DNA of 64,000 nt from Knufia peltigerae. Its lineage: Eukaryota > Ascomycota > Eurotiomycetes > Chaetothyriales > Trichomeriaceae. The notes beneath the pieces were generated by a model, which had not been told where the DNA came from, did not search any database, and was given only the letters and a program-made list of their open reading frames with translations. The position numbers were made by a program, and so were the translations under genes. The stretch spans positions 248,001 to 312,000 of the forward strand of contig JAPDRN010000020.1 in assembly GCA_030247855.1 (NCBI GenBank), in the 5' to 3' direction. Positions 10,432-20,852 of the stretch are shown here, piece after piece. Position 1 is the first letter of the stretch. Every line of letters starts with the position of its first letter.

Positions 10432-12285
10432 ATGAACGTCGACGACATTTCAGAGCTATCGTCTCCTTTGAGCTCTATACCAAGCTCCCCTCTCAGCTCT
10501 CCTCCAAGTTCCCCGACGATACCACCCGGCTTCCAGGTTGTCACCCCCCCACCTTCGCAACATGCCGGCGACGATATGCCCCCTGCTCGCAAACGTCGAA
10601 AGATCGAACCAAGGATTCGGACTACGCAGCATCTTGACCTGATTTCAGACGCTGCGCAGTCTGATTATGACCGCACAGAGGCGTTGGATACGCTGCTAAA
10701 AGCTCTTCGAGGCAGAAAGAAGATTGTTGTGATTGCAGGGGCCGGCATATCTGTCTCAGCGGGAATACCTGACTTTAGATCCTCCCAAGGCTTGTTCAAC
10801 AGTCTGAAAGGCGAGCACAAACTCAAAAGCTCTGGAAAAATGCTTTTTGATGCTTCAGTCTACAAGGATGACCATTCCACCTCGAGTTTTCATGACATGG
10901 TACGGAAGCTGGCCAGAATGTCGGAGAACGCCAAGCCGACAGCTTTTCATCGCTTTCTGGCGAGATTGTCTGTGGAGGGCCGACTGTTGCGACTCTATAC
11001 ACAGAATGTAGACGGCCTGGAAGGCTCTCTTCCGCCCCTCACGACCCAAGTTCCGCTCAACCACAAGGCGCCATGGCCACAGACCATCCAACTACATGGA
11101 GGACTTGAGAAAATGATGTGTCAAAAATGCAGACACGTCTCTGAATTCGAGGCGGGTCTGTTCGATGGACCAACGCCTCCACTGTGCCCACAGTGTGTCG
11201 CCGCTGATGCATTACGGACAAAGCATGCCGGGAAAAGGAGTCATGGAGTTGGTAGATTAAGGCCCAGGATTGTTCTCTACAACGAACACAATCCGGATGA
11301 CGAAGCGATTGGTGCTGTGACCACGGCCGACTTTCGAACAAGACCTGATGCAGTAATTGTGGTGGGAACGAGCATGAAAATTCCAGCAGTGAGACGAATC
11401 GTACACGAGATGTGCCAGATTGTTCGGGATCGAAGAGAAGGCACGACGGTCTGGATCAATCGAGATCCCGTTCCACCCGGTAAGGACCTCGAGAATTTGT
11501 GGGACTTGGTAGTGAAGGGCGATAGCGACGAGGTTGCTCGTTTGGCAGGCTTGAGAGAATGGAATGACCCGAACATGGATTTGGTGGAAAATCACACGAC
11601 AGTCGATCTCGAAGCCGCTCGATCTACCCAATCACAAATAGAGGTTGTCGTTCCGACTACTCCGAAGAAGGGCGAAAGCAAACCCAAGGGGCAGAAGCGT
11701 TGCAAGAAACAGTCGCCTTCTGTTGTCATTCATACCGTTACGCCACCGCGCAGCCAGAATGGCGACCGAGTGTCAAATGCGTCCAAGGAGGATCAGACTC
11801 CTTCGACTTCACCTGTGCGTATCAAACTCAAAGTTGGAAAGCGCAGTGAACAGGCAGCGTCTACACAGGTGAAGAATCCCGCCAGCTCGGGAAGAACCAT
11901 TGCGGATGTTCTCGGCGGCAAAGAGAACCGGAATAAGCAGTCTGGTAAACCGAAGACCTCGCTCAACCGGAAAAAGGTCACCAAAATTCGTGCATCGACA
12001 AGTTCGCGAGGTGCAAACACGCAACAACGTATCGTCGGGAAAGTCACCAAGCCAAAAGTGTCTGTCGAGATCACACAGCAGAATAAAAAGGTCGCGCCTG
12101 AACCTTTGTCACCGAGACGGTACTCGAATGAGACGGTTGTCCCTCCCCTAAAATCAGAGTACTCGAGTGTGGAACCAAGTCCTGCTCCTGAAACACCGCC
12201 ATCCTACAGCAGCGAATGGCGGAATTGTGAAACAATCTCTCCTTCCGGCAGGGTACCTTCTGATATGGTCCGGTTGTTGAACTAG
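10432..12285 (+). CDS. NAD-dependent histone deacetylase, Hst3/Hst4-type sirtuin
   Basis: 617 aa in one exon. The N-terminus (1-80) is Ser/Pro-rich with a basic patch, PARKRRK. The Sir2 domain spans about 85-350: NAD-binding GAGISVSAGIPDFRS (103-117), TQNVD (190-194), the catalytic LHGG with His222, zinc cysteines C230, C233, C252 and C255, and VVGTSMKIPAVRR. The long C-terminal tail (about 380-617) is basic, Ser-rich and probably disordered. The domain most resembles fungal Hst3/Hst4 (HstD in Aspergillus), which remove acetyl from histone H3 K56 after replication. That substrate is family knowledge, not shown here. Choosing between Hst3 and Hst4 names would need a phylogeny. Confidence 0.92.
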   Translation: MNVDDISELSSPLSSIPSSPLSSPPSSPTIPPGFQVVTPPPSQHAGDDMPPARKRRKIEPRIRTTQHLDLISDAAQSDYDRTEALDTLLKALRGRKKIVVIAGAGISVSAGIPDFRSSQGLFNSLKGEHKLKSSGKMLFDASVYKDDHSTSSFHDMVRKLARMSENAKPTAFHRFLARLSVEGRLLRLYTQNVDGLEGSLPPLTTQVPLNHKAPWPQTIQLHGGLEKMMCQKCRHVSEFEAGLFDGPTPPLCPQCVAADALRTKHAGKRSHGVGRLRPRIVLYNEHNPDDEAIGAVTTADFRTRPDAVIVVGTSMKIPAVRRIVHEMCQIVRDRREGTTVWINRDPVPPGKDLENLWDLVVKGDSDEVARLAGLREWNDPNMDLVENHTTVDLEAARSTQSQIEVVVPTTPKKGESKPKGQKRCKKQSPSVVIHTVTPPRSQNGDRVSNASKEDQTPSTSPVRIKLKVGKRSEQAASTQVKNPASSGRTIADVLGGKENRNKQSGKPKTSLNRKKVTKIRASTSSRGANTQQRIVGKVTKPKVSVEITQQNKKVAPEPLSPRRYSNETVVPPLKSEYSSVEPSPAPETPPSYSSEWRNCETISPSGRVPSDMVRLLN

Positions 12286-13254
12286 ACCAGCCCGACCGAG
12301 CTTCTCAGTTCCCTCTCTCAAGCAGCCGCACGCACACCAGTGCCATATGCCAAGTCGCCCACGCCAGTTTCATACTGGCTAATAGTGTGAACGGCGTGTT
12401 TGGTGTCGAAGTTCTATCACAATGATGACGACGTACTAGTGTTATGATTTTTATTTTTTCTTTTCCTCTTCTCCTCTTTTTTTCCCAAAGGCAGAGACGA
12501 ACGGCCTACGGGTTTTCAACGGTCTTTGGCGATGAAGCATACACGGACGCATTATGAGGCCTGGGCATCTACAGGTGGCCTTGGGATAGCAGGAAGCCAG
12601 CTACGGTACATTGACGGGAATGTCCATGCATTTTCACGGTGGCCACTTTTTTTTTGTTACCCCAGATGGGTTGATTGTCAACGGGGCGATTGCATTTTTG
12701 CCTTTTGAAAGCAAGAGTCCATCCGAGGTGCTTGGACCGGGGCGAATATTCATACGGTCGGACTTTCTAGGGCGTATAAAAGAAACATATGGACCTGCTA
12801 CCTCTTCTAGGTGGAATATACATACAGGAAACCTACGGAGTAACGGATGGTTAACTTGGTCGCAATACAGAGCTCGAGAGCACTGGGTATCTTGGAGATG
12901 AGTTTCTGTATCTGATGATGTACACAAGAACAACCTCATCAGAGGCTTTTAGCATTTCCAACGGAGCGGTTACTTGCTTGTTACTTTCTGACATTGCGGA
13001 ACGAAAACGACGGAAGTATTTGATCGTTTTGTTTTGGCTCGAATCGTTGTTTTCAATTCCACTATCAACAAAAAAAAGATCACAAGGACCGTGGGGTATA
13101 CACAATATATATACTATTTGTAGATGTCAACCACAAACCGACCAAGAATAATTTCGTGACTCGTCAAAAGAGAAGATCGTGTCCAGACTACTTGGTGCCC
13201 TTCGCCTTCTTTCGGTCATCCTTTTCTTTTCTTTTTTCTTCCTAGTGGTCGTCT
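12286..13254. other. Convergent 3' spacer between the sirtuin and the surface-protein gene
   Basis: About 970 bp of 3' flanking sequence for two converging genes. It has T-rich runs at 12447-12483 and one exact TACGGAGTA at 12834-12842. No gene is recognised. Confidence 0.5.
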
Positions 13255-15723
13255 TCACAGCGCTTGTCCTAGGCCTCCTATTTGAGTATACCTACCATCT
13301 CTTCCTGCAAGGTCGGCGGCCCTTAACCTCCGTCCTTGTTGAAATGGGCCACCACCACCACCGAGTCCAGCTGGACCCGAATCACGCATGTGCCTCGCGG
13401 CGGCAGCAGCAGCAGCAGCACCACCACCACCACCATCGTTGTTCGATCGAGGACCCGAACTGCGCCGACCGTGTCTCTGCCATCCGTTCGGCAGCCCGGA
13501 ACTCACACGCCAGTTGGAACTAAAGTCCATGTCGACGTGGCGGGGATCGAAATCACTCCCGTCCAAGGAAAACATTGAGCTGGTGTTGTTGTCTCGCGGG
13601 AGGGGAGGTGTACTGTCCCTGCGCCGTCGCCTGGATATTTCCTGAGGATACTCGTCTTGTTGTTCTCCTCCACGACTCTCGCGGCGGGGGCGGCCATTCG
13701 TGAGCGGAGGATACTGACGACTGTCGACGACAGACTTCTTCTCGGACGGAGTGACGCCCTCGCCGCCGTCGCCGACCCGAGGCGCCGACCAGAAGAAGCC
13801 GCCGTAGTGTTCTGCGCCGGCGCCGGGCGGGTACGTGTCGTACGGCGTAGGAGTGGTGTCGTACTCGAAGCTATATCTGCTCCTGCTTCGACTTTTGCCG
13901 TTGCTTTGGCTGCTGTCGTGGGACCTACGGCTTGGAAGAGCGTTCAAGCCGCCGCCGCCGCCGCCGCCCTCGCCGCTCGTCGTCGGTGGTGAGCGAGATG
14001 GGTCGTCGCGCCGGACTTCGCTGGACAAGGGACTGGGGACGGCTGGACGGTTGGGGTCGTTGAATACTGGACCACCGTTGCTGTCGCGTCTCGGGCTCCG
14101 GATGGGCGCGACTACTTGCTGCGAAGGTGGATTCGCCGTGGGGCGCTCGGGATCATCTGCCAGACCAGCTCCTGGAGCAAGGACGTCATGGTAAGGATTA
14201 CTGGGTAGGACATCGCTATAAGAATTGCGGTTCTCTGAGGCCGTGGAACCGTGGGAGTCGTTGGAAATCCTCCGTGGAGATGGGAATGTATTGGTCGCCG
14301 GACTCCGAGTACGGCGATGTGTCCATTCTTTGCCATGGTTTCCTGATCGATTGTCCTCGCTGTGACGTGCGATGGCGGTCGCTGCGAGTGTACCTGCCGT
14401 GAGCTCTGCTGCCGTCTTCCCATTATGGTGATCTTGCTGAGGATTGCCTGAATTATATTCTGTCTCACTCGCTCCAAGATCTCTGGCGGCATTCTTGCCA
14501 TAATGTTGCTCGCTCGGAGGCTCGTTTCTTGCTGAAAATACTGATAGAGCCGCGGTCTCAGCGACTGGGTCAATAGGAGACACTGGTGAAGCTGGCCAAG
14601 ATTCCCTGTTGTTCACGCTGTTGATTGGCACTGGTTTCCGATGAATTTGGCGAGGGACCTGAGGTTCGACGGCCTTCTCATCCTGAACTGGAGTTTTCTC
14701 GTCGTCGCTTCTCCTTTTTTGATGATGATGATGATGCATCATGCCTGCTCCAATGGCCGCACCTGCAAGACCAGCCACAGCCGCATTTTTCTTGGGGGAT
14801 GAATTGGTCGTGAAGCCCTTTGGCCAACTCATTGGCCTGGCTGCCTCTACTTCTTTTTCATCGAGAAAGGGCTCATCACCCTCAACCATGCCGTCTGTCA
14901 GACCGGCTCGGGAGTTCGGTGCCGTCCTCCTGGGTGGAGGGGGAACTGGGATGAAAGGGTTCTCGTGCCCATCGTAGCCACGAAATGCTGGATGTTCCGA
15001 CATAAGTGGTGCAGACCCCGAAGCGCCAATCTCAAGGCGCGAAGAAGTTTTGCTGTCAGGAATGTCGGACTGCCTATTCAACCTCCAGCTCTCAACCTCG
15101 TCATCGCCTGGGGAGAGAGTCCGGTGGCGCGCCGACTGGCCATGTCGGCGTTTTCGGCATAATAACACCGCCAGGATGAAAAGTCCAAGAGCAAGAGCCC
15201 CTAGCACGGTTCCCAAGATAATCGCTAGGTTGTGATCATGGTTAGACCCTTTTGATGCTGGGAGACTTGTGCTGGTCTCTTCAGTTGCGCCGACCACTGA
15301 GGATGTTCCGAGCGCCGACACTGACAAGGGAGTCGCTGTATGCGATGGCTCTGTTGAGGATAGCTGCAACACACTTGAAGATGATCTGGATGAGGATGAG
15401 GGCGAGGAAGTGAAGGTGGTAGATACCGGAAGAGAAGGTGAGGACGATGGAGAGGAGGATGTGGTCGCAGAGGAGGTTGATGGCGTGCTCGAGAATGTGT
15501 CTGAACTTGTACTCGGCGCAGTCGTTTCGCTGGAACTGGATGGCTCTGATGTGGTTGACACAGAAGACGCGGAAGGGTCCGCTGTCACTGCTGACACGAC
15601 AGAAGAGATGATCTGTGTAGCTTCTGTGTATATTGAATGTGCTTCAGAGACAAGAACACTCAATGGATCGTCCTGCGCGGCGACCATTGACAGGAAACAT
15701 GGTACAATGCCAATGAACTTCAT
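13255..15723 (-). CDS. Single-pass Ser/Thr-rich surface protein, possible wall-stress sensor
   Basis: 822 aa from the ATG at 15723. I chose this over the upstream frame start because it begins with a clear signal peptide (MKFIGIVPCFLSMVAAQ). Order: signal 1-17; mucin-like Ser/Thr-rich ectodomain, about 45-160; TM helix about 166-189 (LAIILGTVLGALALGLFILAVLL) followed by the stop-transfer CRKRRHG; long cytoplasmic tail, 190-822, Pro/Ser/Arg-rich with poly-His, poly-Gly and poly-Ala runs. The architecture resembles Mid2/Wsc-type sensors, but no WSC domain or clear conserved catalytic domain is visible, so the sensor role is inference. The tail is much longer than in Mid2. No intron is needed. 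Confidence 0.8.
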   Translation of the reverse strand: MKFIGIVPCFLSMVAAQDDPLSVLVSEAHSIYTEATQIISSVVSAVTADPSASSVSTTSEPSSSSETTAPSTSSDTFSSTPSTSSATTSSSPSSSPSLPVSTTFTSSPSSSSRSSSSVLQLSSTEPSHTATPLSVSALGTSSVVGATEETSTSLPASKGSNHDHNLAIILGTVLGALALGLFILAVLLCRKRRHGQSARHRTLSPGDDEVESWRLNRQSDIPDSKTSSRLEIGASGSAPLMSEHPAFRGYDGHENPFIPVPPPPRRTAPNSRAGLTDGMVEGDEPFLDEKEVEAARPMSWPKGFTTNSSPKKNAAVAGLAGAAIGAGMMHHHHHQKRRSDDEKTPVQDEKAVEPQVPRQIHRKPVPINSVNNRESWPASPVSPIDPVAETAALSVFSARNEPPSEQHYGKNAARDLGASETEYNSGNPQQDHHNGKTAAELTAGTLAATAIARHSEDNRSGNHGKEWTHRRTRSPATNTFPSPRRISNDSHGSTASENRNSYSDVLPSNPYHDVLAPGAGLADDPERPTANPPSQQVVAPIRSPRRDSNGGPVFNDPNRPAVPSPLSSEVRRDDPSRSPPTTSGEGGGGGGGLNALPSRRSHDSSQSNGKSRSRSRYSFEYDTTPTPYDTYPPGAGAEHYGGFFWSAPRVGDGGEGVTPSEKKSVVDSRQYPPLTNGRPRRESRGGEQQDEYPQEISRRRRRDSTPPLPRDNNTSSMFSLDGSDFDPRHVDMDFSSNWRVSSGLPNGWQRHGRRSSGPRSNNDGGGGGAAAAAAAARHMRDSGPAGLGGGGGPFQQGRRLRAADLAGRDGRYTQIGGLGQAL

Positions 15724-18252
15724 GGTGGATGTGGCTTTTCCTGCGCCAGAACCTTGATGTGGGAGCACAGTCACTTGTCATACAGTCCAAGCTGGATAGA
15801 TTGTATGCTACTATGCAAGCATATTATGTTGGGATGAAACAATCAAGTGTCAGTAACAATCTCGCGGCATGTAGAACATGGTTATCAAGAAGCGCAAGAA
15901 GGAGAACAAGAAGAAGCACTGAGACATGACCGTCATGTAAATATTAGCTTGCAGTGATATGCGAGGCACCTAGTCTTTCATTCGTAAACACCTACCTTTG
16001 CAAGGGTCCTCAAAGCCCATGTGGAAGACAGAGCGATGCCCTCGCGAGACATAGTCTGTAAGGTCAACGAGCGTTAACGCCAGTTAGGACGGGGCTTTCA
16101 GGGTTCTGGAACAGAACCGCCGCATGCAATTGCTCTACCACGATGCTTAGTTCCCAGTCGGTTCTGGGACAGCGGTCGATCTCGTGTTGCCGAGGGATCA
16201 AATTCCATGATGTGAATGGATGGTAAAGTGAAGTCTGGATGGACAAGAACGAAAGAAAGAGGGAAGACTTGGACGATCTCATATGCAGGGTCGACTGGTG
16301 CGTGATGTGATTGGTTCGTTTGTGTGGCTGCGTGGCGGTGCAGGTTCATCAGTGGCGAACTTCGACCAACATCTCGGATTTTCCAACCGCTTTATGATTT
16401 GGAGAGAGAAGAAGTACAGCGACAGCGTACGATACGAGTGGGATTAGTATAGTATCTTTCGAGTCTGGCAGAGCCGGAAGAATGTCTTCCGTAGTGGCCA
16501 TGGGACCAGCACTACCTTAAGGACCCTGTGGGAATACCTCCTGAGGTCAATGATCGGTACGAGCGCGAGTCGAGGACAACTCTTCCATAGTGAGTTGAGC
16601 AAGGGATCGGCAACAACCTTGAAAGGACAAGTATTTTTAGATACACCAGATGAGTGAATGTCTTTGCTGATTCCTCTCGTCTATCAATTCGATGATGCCT
16701 TGTTCTATTTCTACGTACTCGTCCTCGATGGCGTTTTCTTGTTACCAGGTACGAGTAATCGTCGTGAACTGTTTGTCAAAAAGCCTGGAGTGTTCCTCTG
16801 ATCTGCGAGTGGTAAGATCCATATACCAGTCTCAAGATACGACTCGGGTTCGTCATTGCGATAAAATGTTGACATGGCCTGCTGTTCGTACTCCAACAAA
16901 GTTACTGTCATTCTCACACCTCACTGCAGAGTTATCCTTTTGTCTGACGAAATGTCTCTCCTTGGGTCGGTAGGGGACTTGTGTGAGTCCATCTCTATCT
17001 GGTTGTCAGACCACAACGACATGTTTTGATATCGACTGATCCAGCGATGATTGTTAATTCGCTCCGTCAGGAATGTACGTGATTGGATGAACAATGCAAC
17101 CAACCGGTGTCTGAGTTGTTTGCTCACATGGTTCACAACAGGGATGGATGGAAGATGCATGGTTTGTTCTTATCCATCCTGCGTCCTCCATACCAGCCAG
17201 GCACCGATGCAGCCTATTGTACGGATGCCTGGTCAGGTGATCAGGACGTATCGGATCGCATGAGGCACTGGGTGGATGCGCCAATGCTGGAATTATGCAT
17301 CAGACTAAATTCAAGAGGGGCAAAGACCTGGTGCCTAAAATACCCTACCGCCAATAACAACAGGCACTAGGGACTGACAGGTGTGCCCCCCGGCTGTCAC
17401 CCCTTCCCGGGCGATATTGCTGAGGCAGACTGTGTGGTTCTGGGCCACCTGTCCGTCCCCTCCCTCCCTTTCGCTCTCTCTGTCTGCCTTTCCCTCTCAC
17501 TCTCCTTCTCTCCCTTGCTCTTACTTTCTGCGCCTCTATCCACGACTATCCTGCGCTTTCCTATACACTTCCTGTGCCATCCCCCCCAGTCTGCCTCTTC
17601 GCTTCATTCCACCTCCCAAAAACCTGGCATTCCACCCACGACTTCGTTCACCATCTTCCAGCTATCTTACTTTTAATCCATCTTCTTCCTGTACACCACC
17701 ATCTTGCGCTACACTTCGACCTGTTCTTTGCCTTCCGATCCTCGGGAACGTCCAGCGACCATAGCGGATCCGCTTATCCGCCTCTTCTGCGTCATTCATT
17801 CCACTGCAACAGCCATCTGTCCTCTGCTTTGATCGACAATCTTCTCTTTTTGCCTTTGAGCAAATCTTCGATAATCTCACATTCACTATTCTCACTCTTC
17901 CAGGCGCTGCGCGCTGTTTGATACAACATTTATAATCCTAGTAATTCGTGACGATATCGATTTGTTCCAGTTTGTCCCTGTGTGGCTCTCGCACGGGCTT
18001 GACTGACTTACCTTCCTTTTGATTCGAGGTCTACCACGACATCGAAAGTCGAAAGTTGTGACTGTGTAAAGAGGATTTGTGGCAAAACTACCAGTACCGT
18101 TCAAAGACAGTTGATCGAGAGTGTGTTCCGCAAAGGGTTAGAAGAAACACATGGCCAGTGGTGGAATTCCCAGTCTTCAATGACTAAATGGTCCAAATGA
18201 ACAGTCTGAAAACGCCGAGAGTTTTGCATTTTGCACTGAGGAGCGCCCAACA
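15724..18252. promoter_or_regulatory. Long divergent intergenic region (surface protein / AHC1-like)
   Basis: 2.5 kb with no recognised gene. It serves as the upstream region for two diverging genes. A strong pyrimidine tract (CTCTC/CCTCCC runs, about 17440-17600) continues as T/C-rich sequence to about 17900, which is typical of a strong fungal promoter or 5' UTR. Short frames on both strands are of low quality. Confidence 0.5.
17440..17600 (+). promoter_or_regulatory. Pyrimidine-rich tract upstream of the AHC1-like gene
   Basis: Almost only C and T on the plus strand, with repeated CTCTC and CCTCCC motifs. CT-rich blocks just upstream of transcription start sites are a known feature of many filamentous-fungus promoters. 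The distance of about 700 bp to the ATG suggests a long 5' UTR or a 5' UTR intron. Confidence 0.5.
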
Positions 18253-20232
18253 ATGTTGCGCCTGTTGTCCTGGACAGGTTGTGATAAAGCCGCTTCGCCA
18301 GAAATGAGAATGTTTGTTCCCAAACAAGACTCCCCCGCCTCTGGTGCCCTCACAATGCCTCCCAAGCACAAGCGCAAACAGTCTGGTGACAACCAGGGCC
18401 AGTCGGAGAGGAAACGGGCGAAGATTGTTGAAAGAAACAATTCGAAGCCTTCCTCCCTCGTGACTGCCCGCGCCCCTTCCGCCGAAGGCCAGACAGTGAA
18501 CACCTCAATTACCATGAACGACGTACCGGCATCCCTTCCAACGCCACCGGATATCAAGATAGAAGATTCCGATCTGGAGACTACCGCGAGCACATCAAAT
18601 ACTCGGGCAACATCGATTGATGACGATACGGTATCGGCGAAACGTCTTGATTCCCTACGCAACGTCATACAGACTCAATTTGGTCTGGAGATTTTGCTCA
18701 AGCACAAAGAACTTCGCCTCATTGAACAAGAAATTGCAAAATGCCAGACTTCACTAGAGCAGCTGCGAAGATGTAAGGAGATTCCCTATCCAGCCTCTCA
18801 GCAACCTTCGCTGGCGGTAAGCAACGGCACAGGTGCTGCTCTGCGCAAAGCTTTCCCAACGCCCCTGCCTCAGTCTCCTTCAGCTTGGGGCGTGACTGAT
18901 GGTCCTTACGCTCGTCACTATGCGAAATGGCTCATACCAGATGCACGCTTTGACGGCGGGGTCGACCCAGAACCTATGAGCAGAATTCCAACTGGTAAAT
19001 CGCCCATGAAGTCTAGGTCAATGAGAGGAAGCTTTGAGGCGCCCTCTGCCTCTAGTAGCTCCCGTTCCAATAGAGGTGGTAAACTCAAGGCTTTGCCACC
19101 TGGATACGGACAGCCCAAGGAAAAAGCTACCGGCCCGATGATCGTCAAGCGTAAGTCTGATGGATCTATGGTCAAGTTGGTCTGCCCCGATTGTGGTCGA
19201 CATGACTTTGGAAGTGCTCAGGGTTTCATCAACCACTGTCGCATCGGTCATGGCAGAAGTTTTGCCAGCCACGATGCAGCAGCCGATGCTTGCGGTGAGC
19301 CTGTAGAAGTCGATGAGTCTGGAGCCATTGTTGGCGCTGAACCAACAGCAACGTCCACAACAGGAAATGTCCATCCTCTGATCCGTTCAGCCAAGCTCTT
19401 GCAGCCAAGTCCACCGAAAACATCCATCCAGAATGGCTTTGCCGCTACTACACCGAAGAGCATTTCACCTGATTTCAAAGAATCAACTTTGACACCAAAT
19501 CTTTCAGACCTGGTTAAGAACCGAGGTTTTGGTATCGATTTGGATATTCTGGTCACTGAAGCGAAGACGAAAGTTGAGCTTCCCGAAATTGAATCAGATG
19601 ATGAGGAGGAGATGGATGTTGATGTTCCTGTGCAAGCTGCAGGCCAAGGTCGCCATCCCCAAGTTGCAATGAGTAAACAGCCACCAAAACCCACCAAGTC
19701 TCCCATGTCCTCCCCGCTCCTGAGCACGAGTATGACAAGATCGCCGAATGTGCGTGCCGGTGCGATCCCTCAGTATGACGGCGCAGCCGACGATTTCATA
19801 CAACATCGTCCTCGAGGAATTCATCTACCCATGACGCACTCAGCTGGACCTGATTTGCAGCCATCGGATCCCTCTCCCACCAGCGAGTCCAACCAGGCCC
19901 CTAGTCTAGTTGATGATGACGAGGAGTACGAACCGCATTCCCCGACCAGCAGTTCTGTTTCTGACGAACATGATGATGGGGAGGTGGTTTTCGAGGTTCA
20001 GGGCGACGATGATGACGCACGAACTGTTCTTCATGCACCAGAGTTTCAATCAAGCCAGCCAAGTTGTGCGCAACATGCCAGACCTGCCACTCATGTCAGG
20101 CGGCCCTCGGCAATAAGACGACATGGCGAAGAAAGGGAAGAGAAGCACGTCAGCTTCGTCAGCCCGAGTCCTGCAAGAGATATGCCCATGGGCCGCCAAA
20201 GTGCGGATCGGAAGAAACGGAAGGTTCAGTGA
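18253..20232 (+). CDS. AHC1-type C2H2 zinc-finger protein (putative ADA HAT complex component)
   Basis: 659 aa in one exon. About residues 130-175 form a helical block (RLDSLRNVIQTQFGLEILLKHKELRLIEQEIAKC). Around residues 308-335 lies a C2H2-like finger: CPDC...HDFGSAQGFINHCRIGH. This pair of blocks is what I recognise from fungal proteins related to yeast Ahc1, a subunit of the ADA histone acetyltransferase complex. The rest is disordered, with acidic stretches (ESDDEEEMDVDV; DDDEEYE) and a basic C-terminus ending DRKKRKVQ, a likely nuclear signal. The start is not certain: an in-frame ATG at 18355 (MPPKHKRKQ) has a better context and gives a 625-aa form. Assignment to ADA is by family similarity only. 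Confidence 0.8.
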   Translation: MLRLLSWTGCDKAASPEMRMFVPKQDSPASGALTMPPKHKRKQSGDNQGQSERKRAKIVERNNSKPSSLVTARAPSAEGQTVNTSITMNDVPASLPTPPDIKIEDSDLETTASTSNTRATSIDDDTVSAKRLDSLRNVIQTQFGLEILLKHKELRLIEQEIAKCQTSLEQLRRCKEIPYPASQQPSLAVSNGTGAALRKAFPTPLPQSPSAWGVTDGPYARHYAKWLIPDARFDGGVDPEPMSRIPTGKSPMKSRSMRGSFEAPSASSSSRSNRGGKLKALPPGYGQPKEKATGPMIVKRKSDGSMVKLVCPDCGRHDFGSAQGFINHCRIGHGRSFASHDAAADACGEPVEVDESGAIVGAEPTATSTTGNVHPLIRSAKLLQPSPPKTSIQNGFAATTPKSISPDFKESTLTPNLSDLVKNRGFGIDLDILVTEAKTKVELPEIESDDEEEMDVDVPVQAAGQGRHPQVAMSKQPPKPTKSPMSSPLLSTSMTRSPNVRAGAIPQYDGAADDFIQHRPRGIHLPMTHSAGPDLQPSDPSPTSESNQAPSLVDDDEEYEPHSPTSSSVSDEHDDGEVVFEVQGDDDDARTVLHAPEFQSSQPSCAQHARPATHVRRPSAIRRHGEEREEKHVSFVSPSPARDMPMGRQSADRKKRKVQ

Positions 20233-20852
20233 TTACACGGAGAGACTTCAATTCTCTAGACTTAACTTCTATCCAAAACCCCAAATTCAGTGTTCCCGGA
20301 GTTTAGTGTAGAAGGAGATGCTTGTGGCACGGTCTGATTTGTTGATTTTGGAGCTTTGGATAAAGCACGTATGGGATTGATAGGGATACACCAGCATTGG
20401 TATCAAGATTGTATGCTATACATACTACATGCACGAGTTTGCATCATCGCCACTATCAGTCGAATGTAAGCAATATGCTTGCAAGCCAACAATGAAAAGA
20501 CTCAGCTCTAGATTGTATGTGTTTCAATTGTCATTATCCAAATTCGAACTGCTAGCGATCGCTACTGCAAGGCTGAGAGGGGCGTGTACCGTAGTACCGG
20601 GTGGCCTTGTACATTGCGTCAGATGTTTCTGGAATCGCCAAGGCTCCATCATCTTCACCCTTCGCCGCTCACGAATTCGACAACTCGAGTGCGACTGTGT
20701 GGTACCTCTTTGCCCGTTGACTTTTTGAAATTCCATTTCAGCTTGGTCAATACATTGGTCAATTCATTCGATTCCGTTGATGTGAAATACCCTTCACAGC
20801 CTTTTGACACGAGCAGGTGAGCGAGCACAAGGTGTCATCCCCTCCGGTCGAG
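20233..20852. promoter_or_regulatory. Spacer between the AHC1-like gene and the CHORD gene
   Basis: 620 bp holding the AHC1-like 3' UTR and the CHORD promoter. No other feature is evident. Confidence 0.45.

Noticed and set aside
16100..16200. tRNA-like D-arm (GTGGTAGAGCA on the minus strand)
   Set aside because: No matching T-arm or GGTTCGA box at the right distance, and no acceptor stem could be paired.
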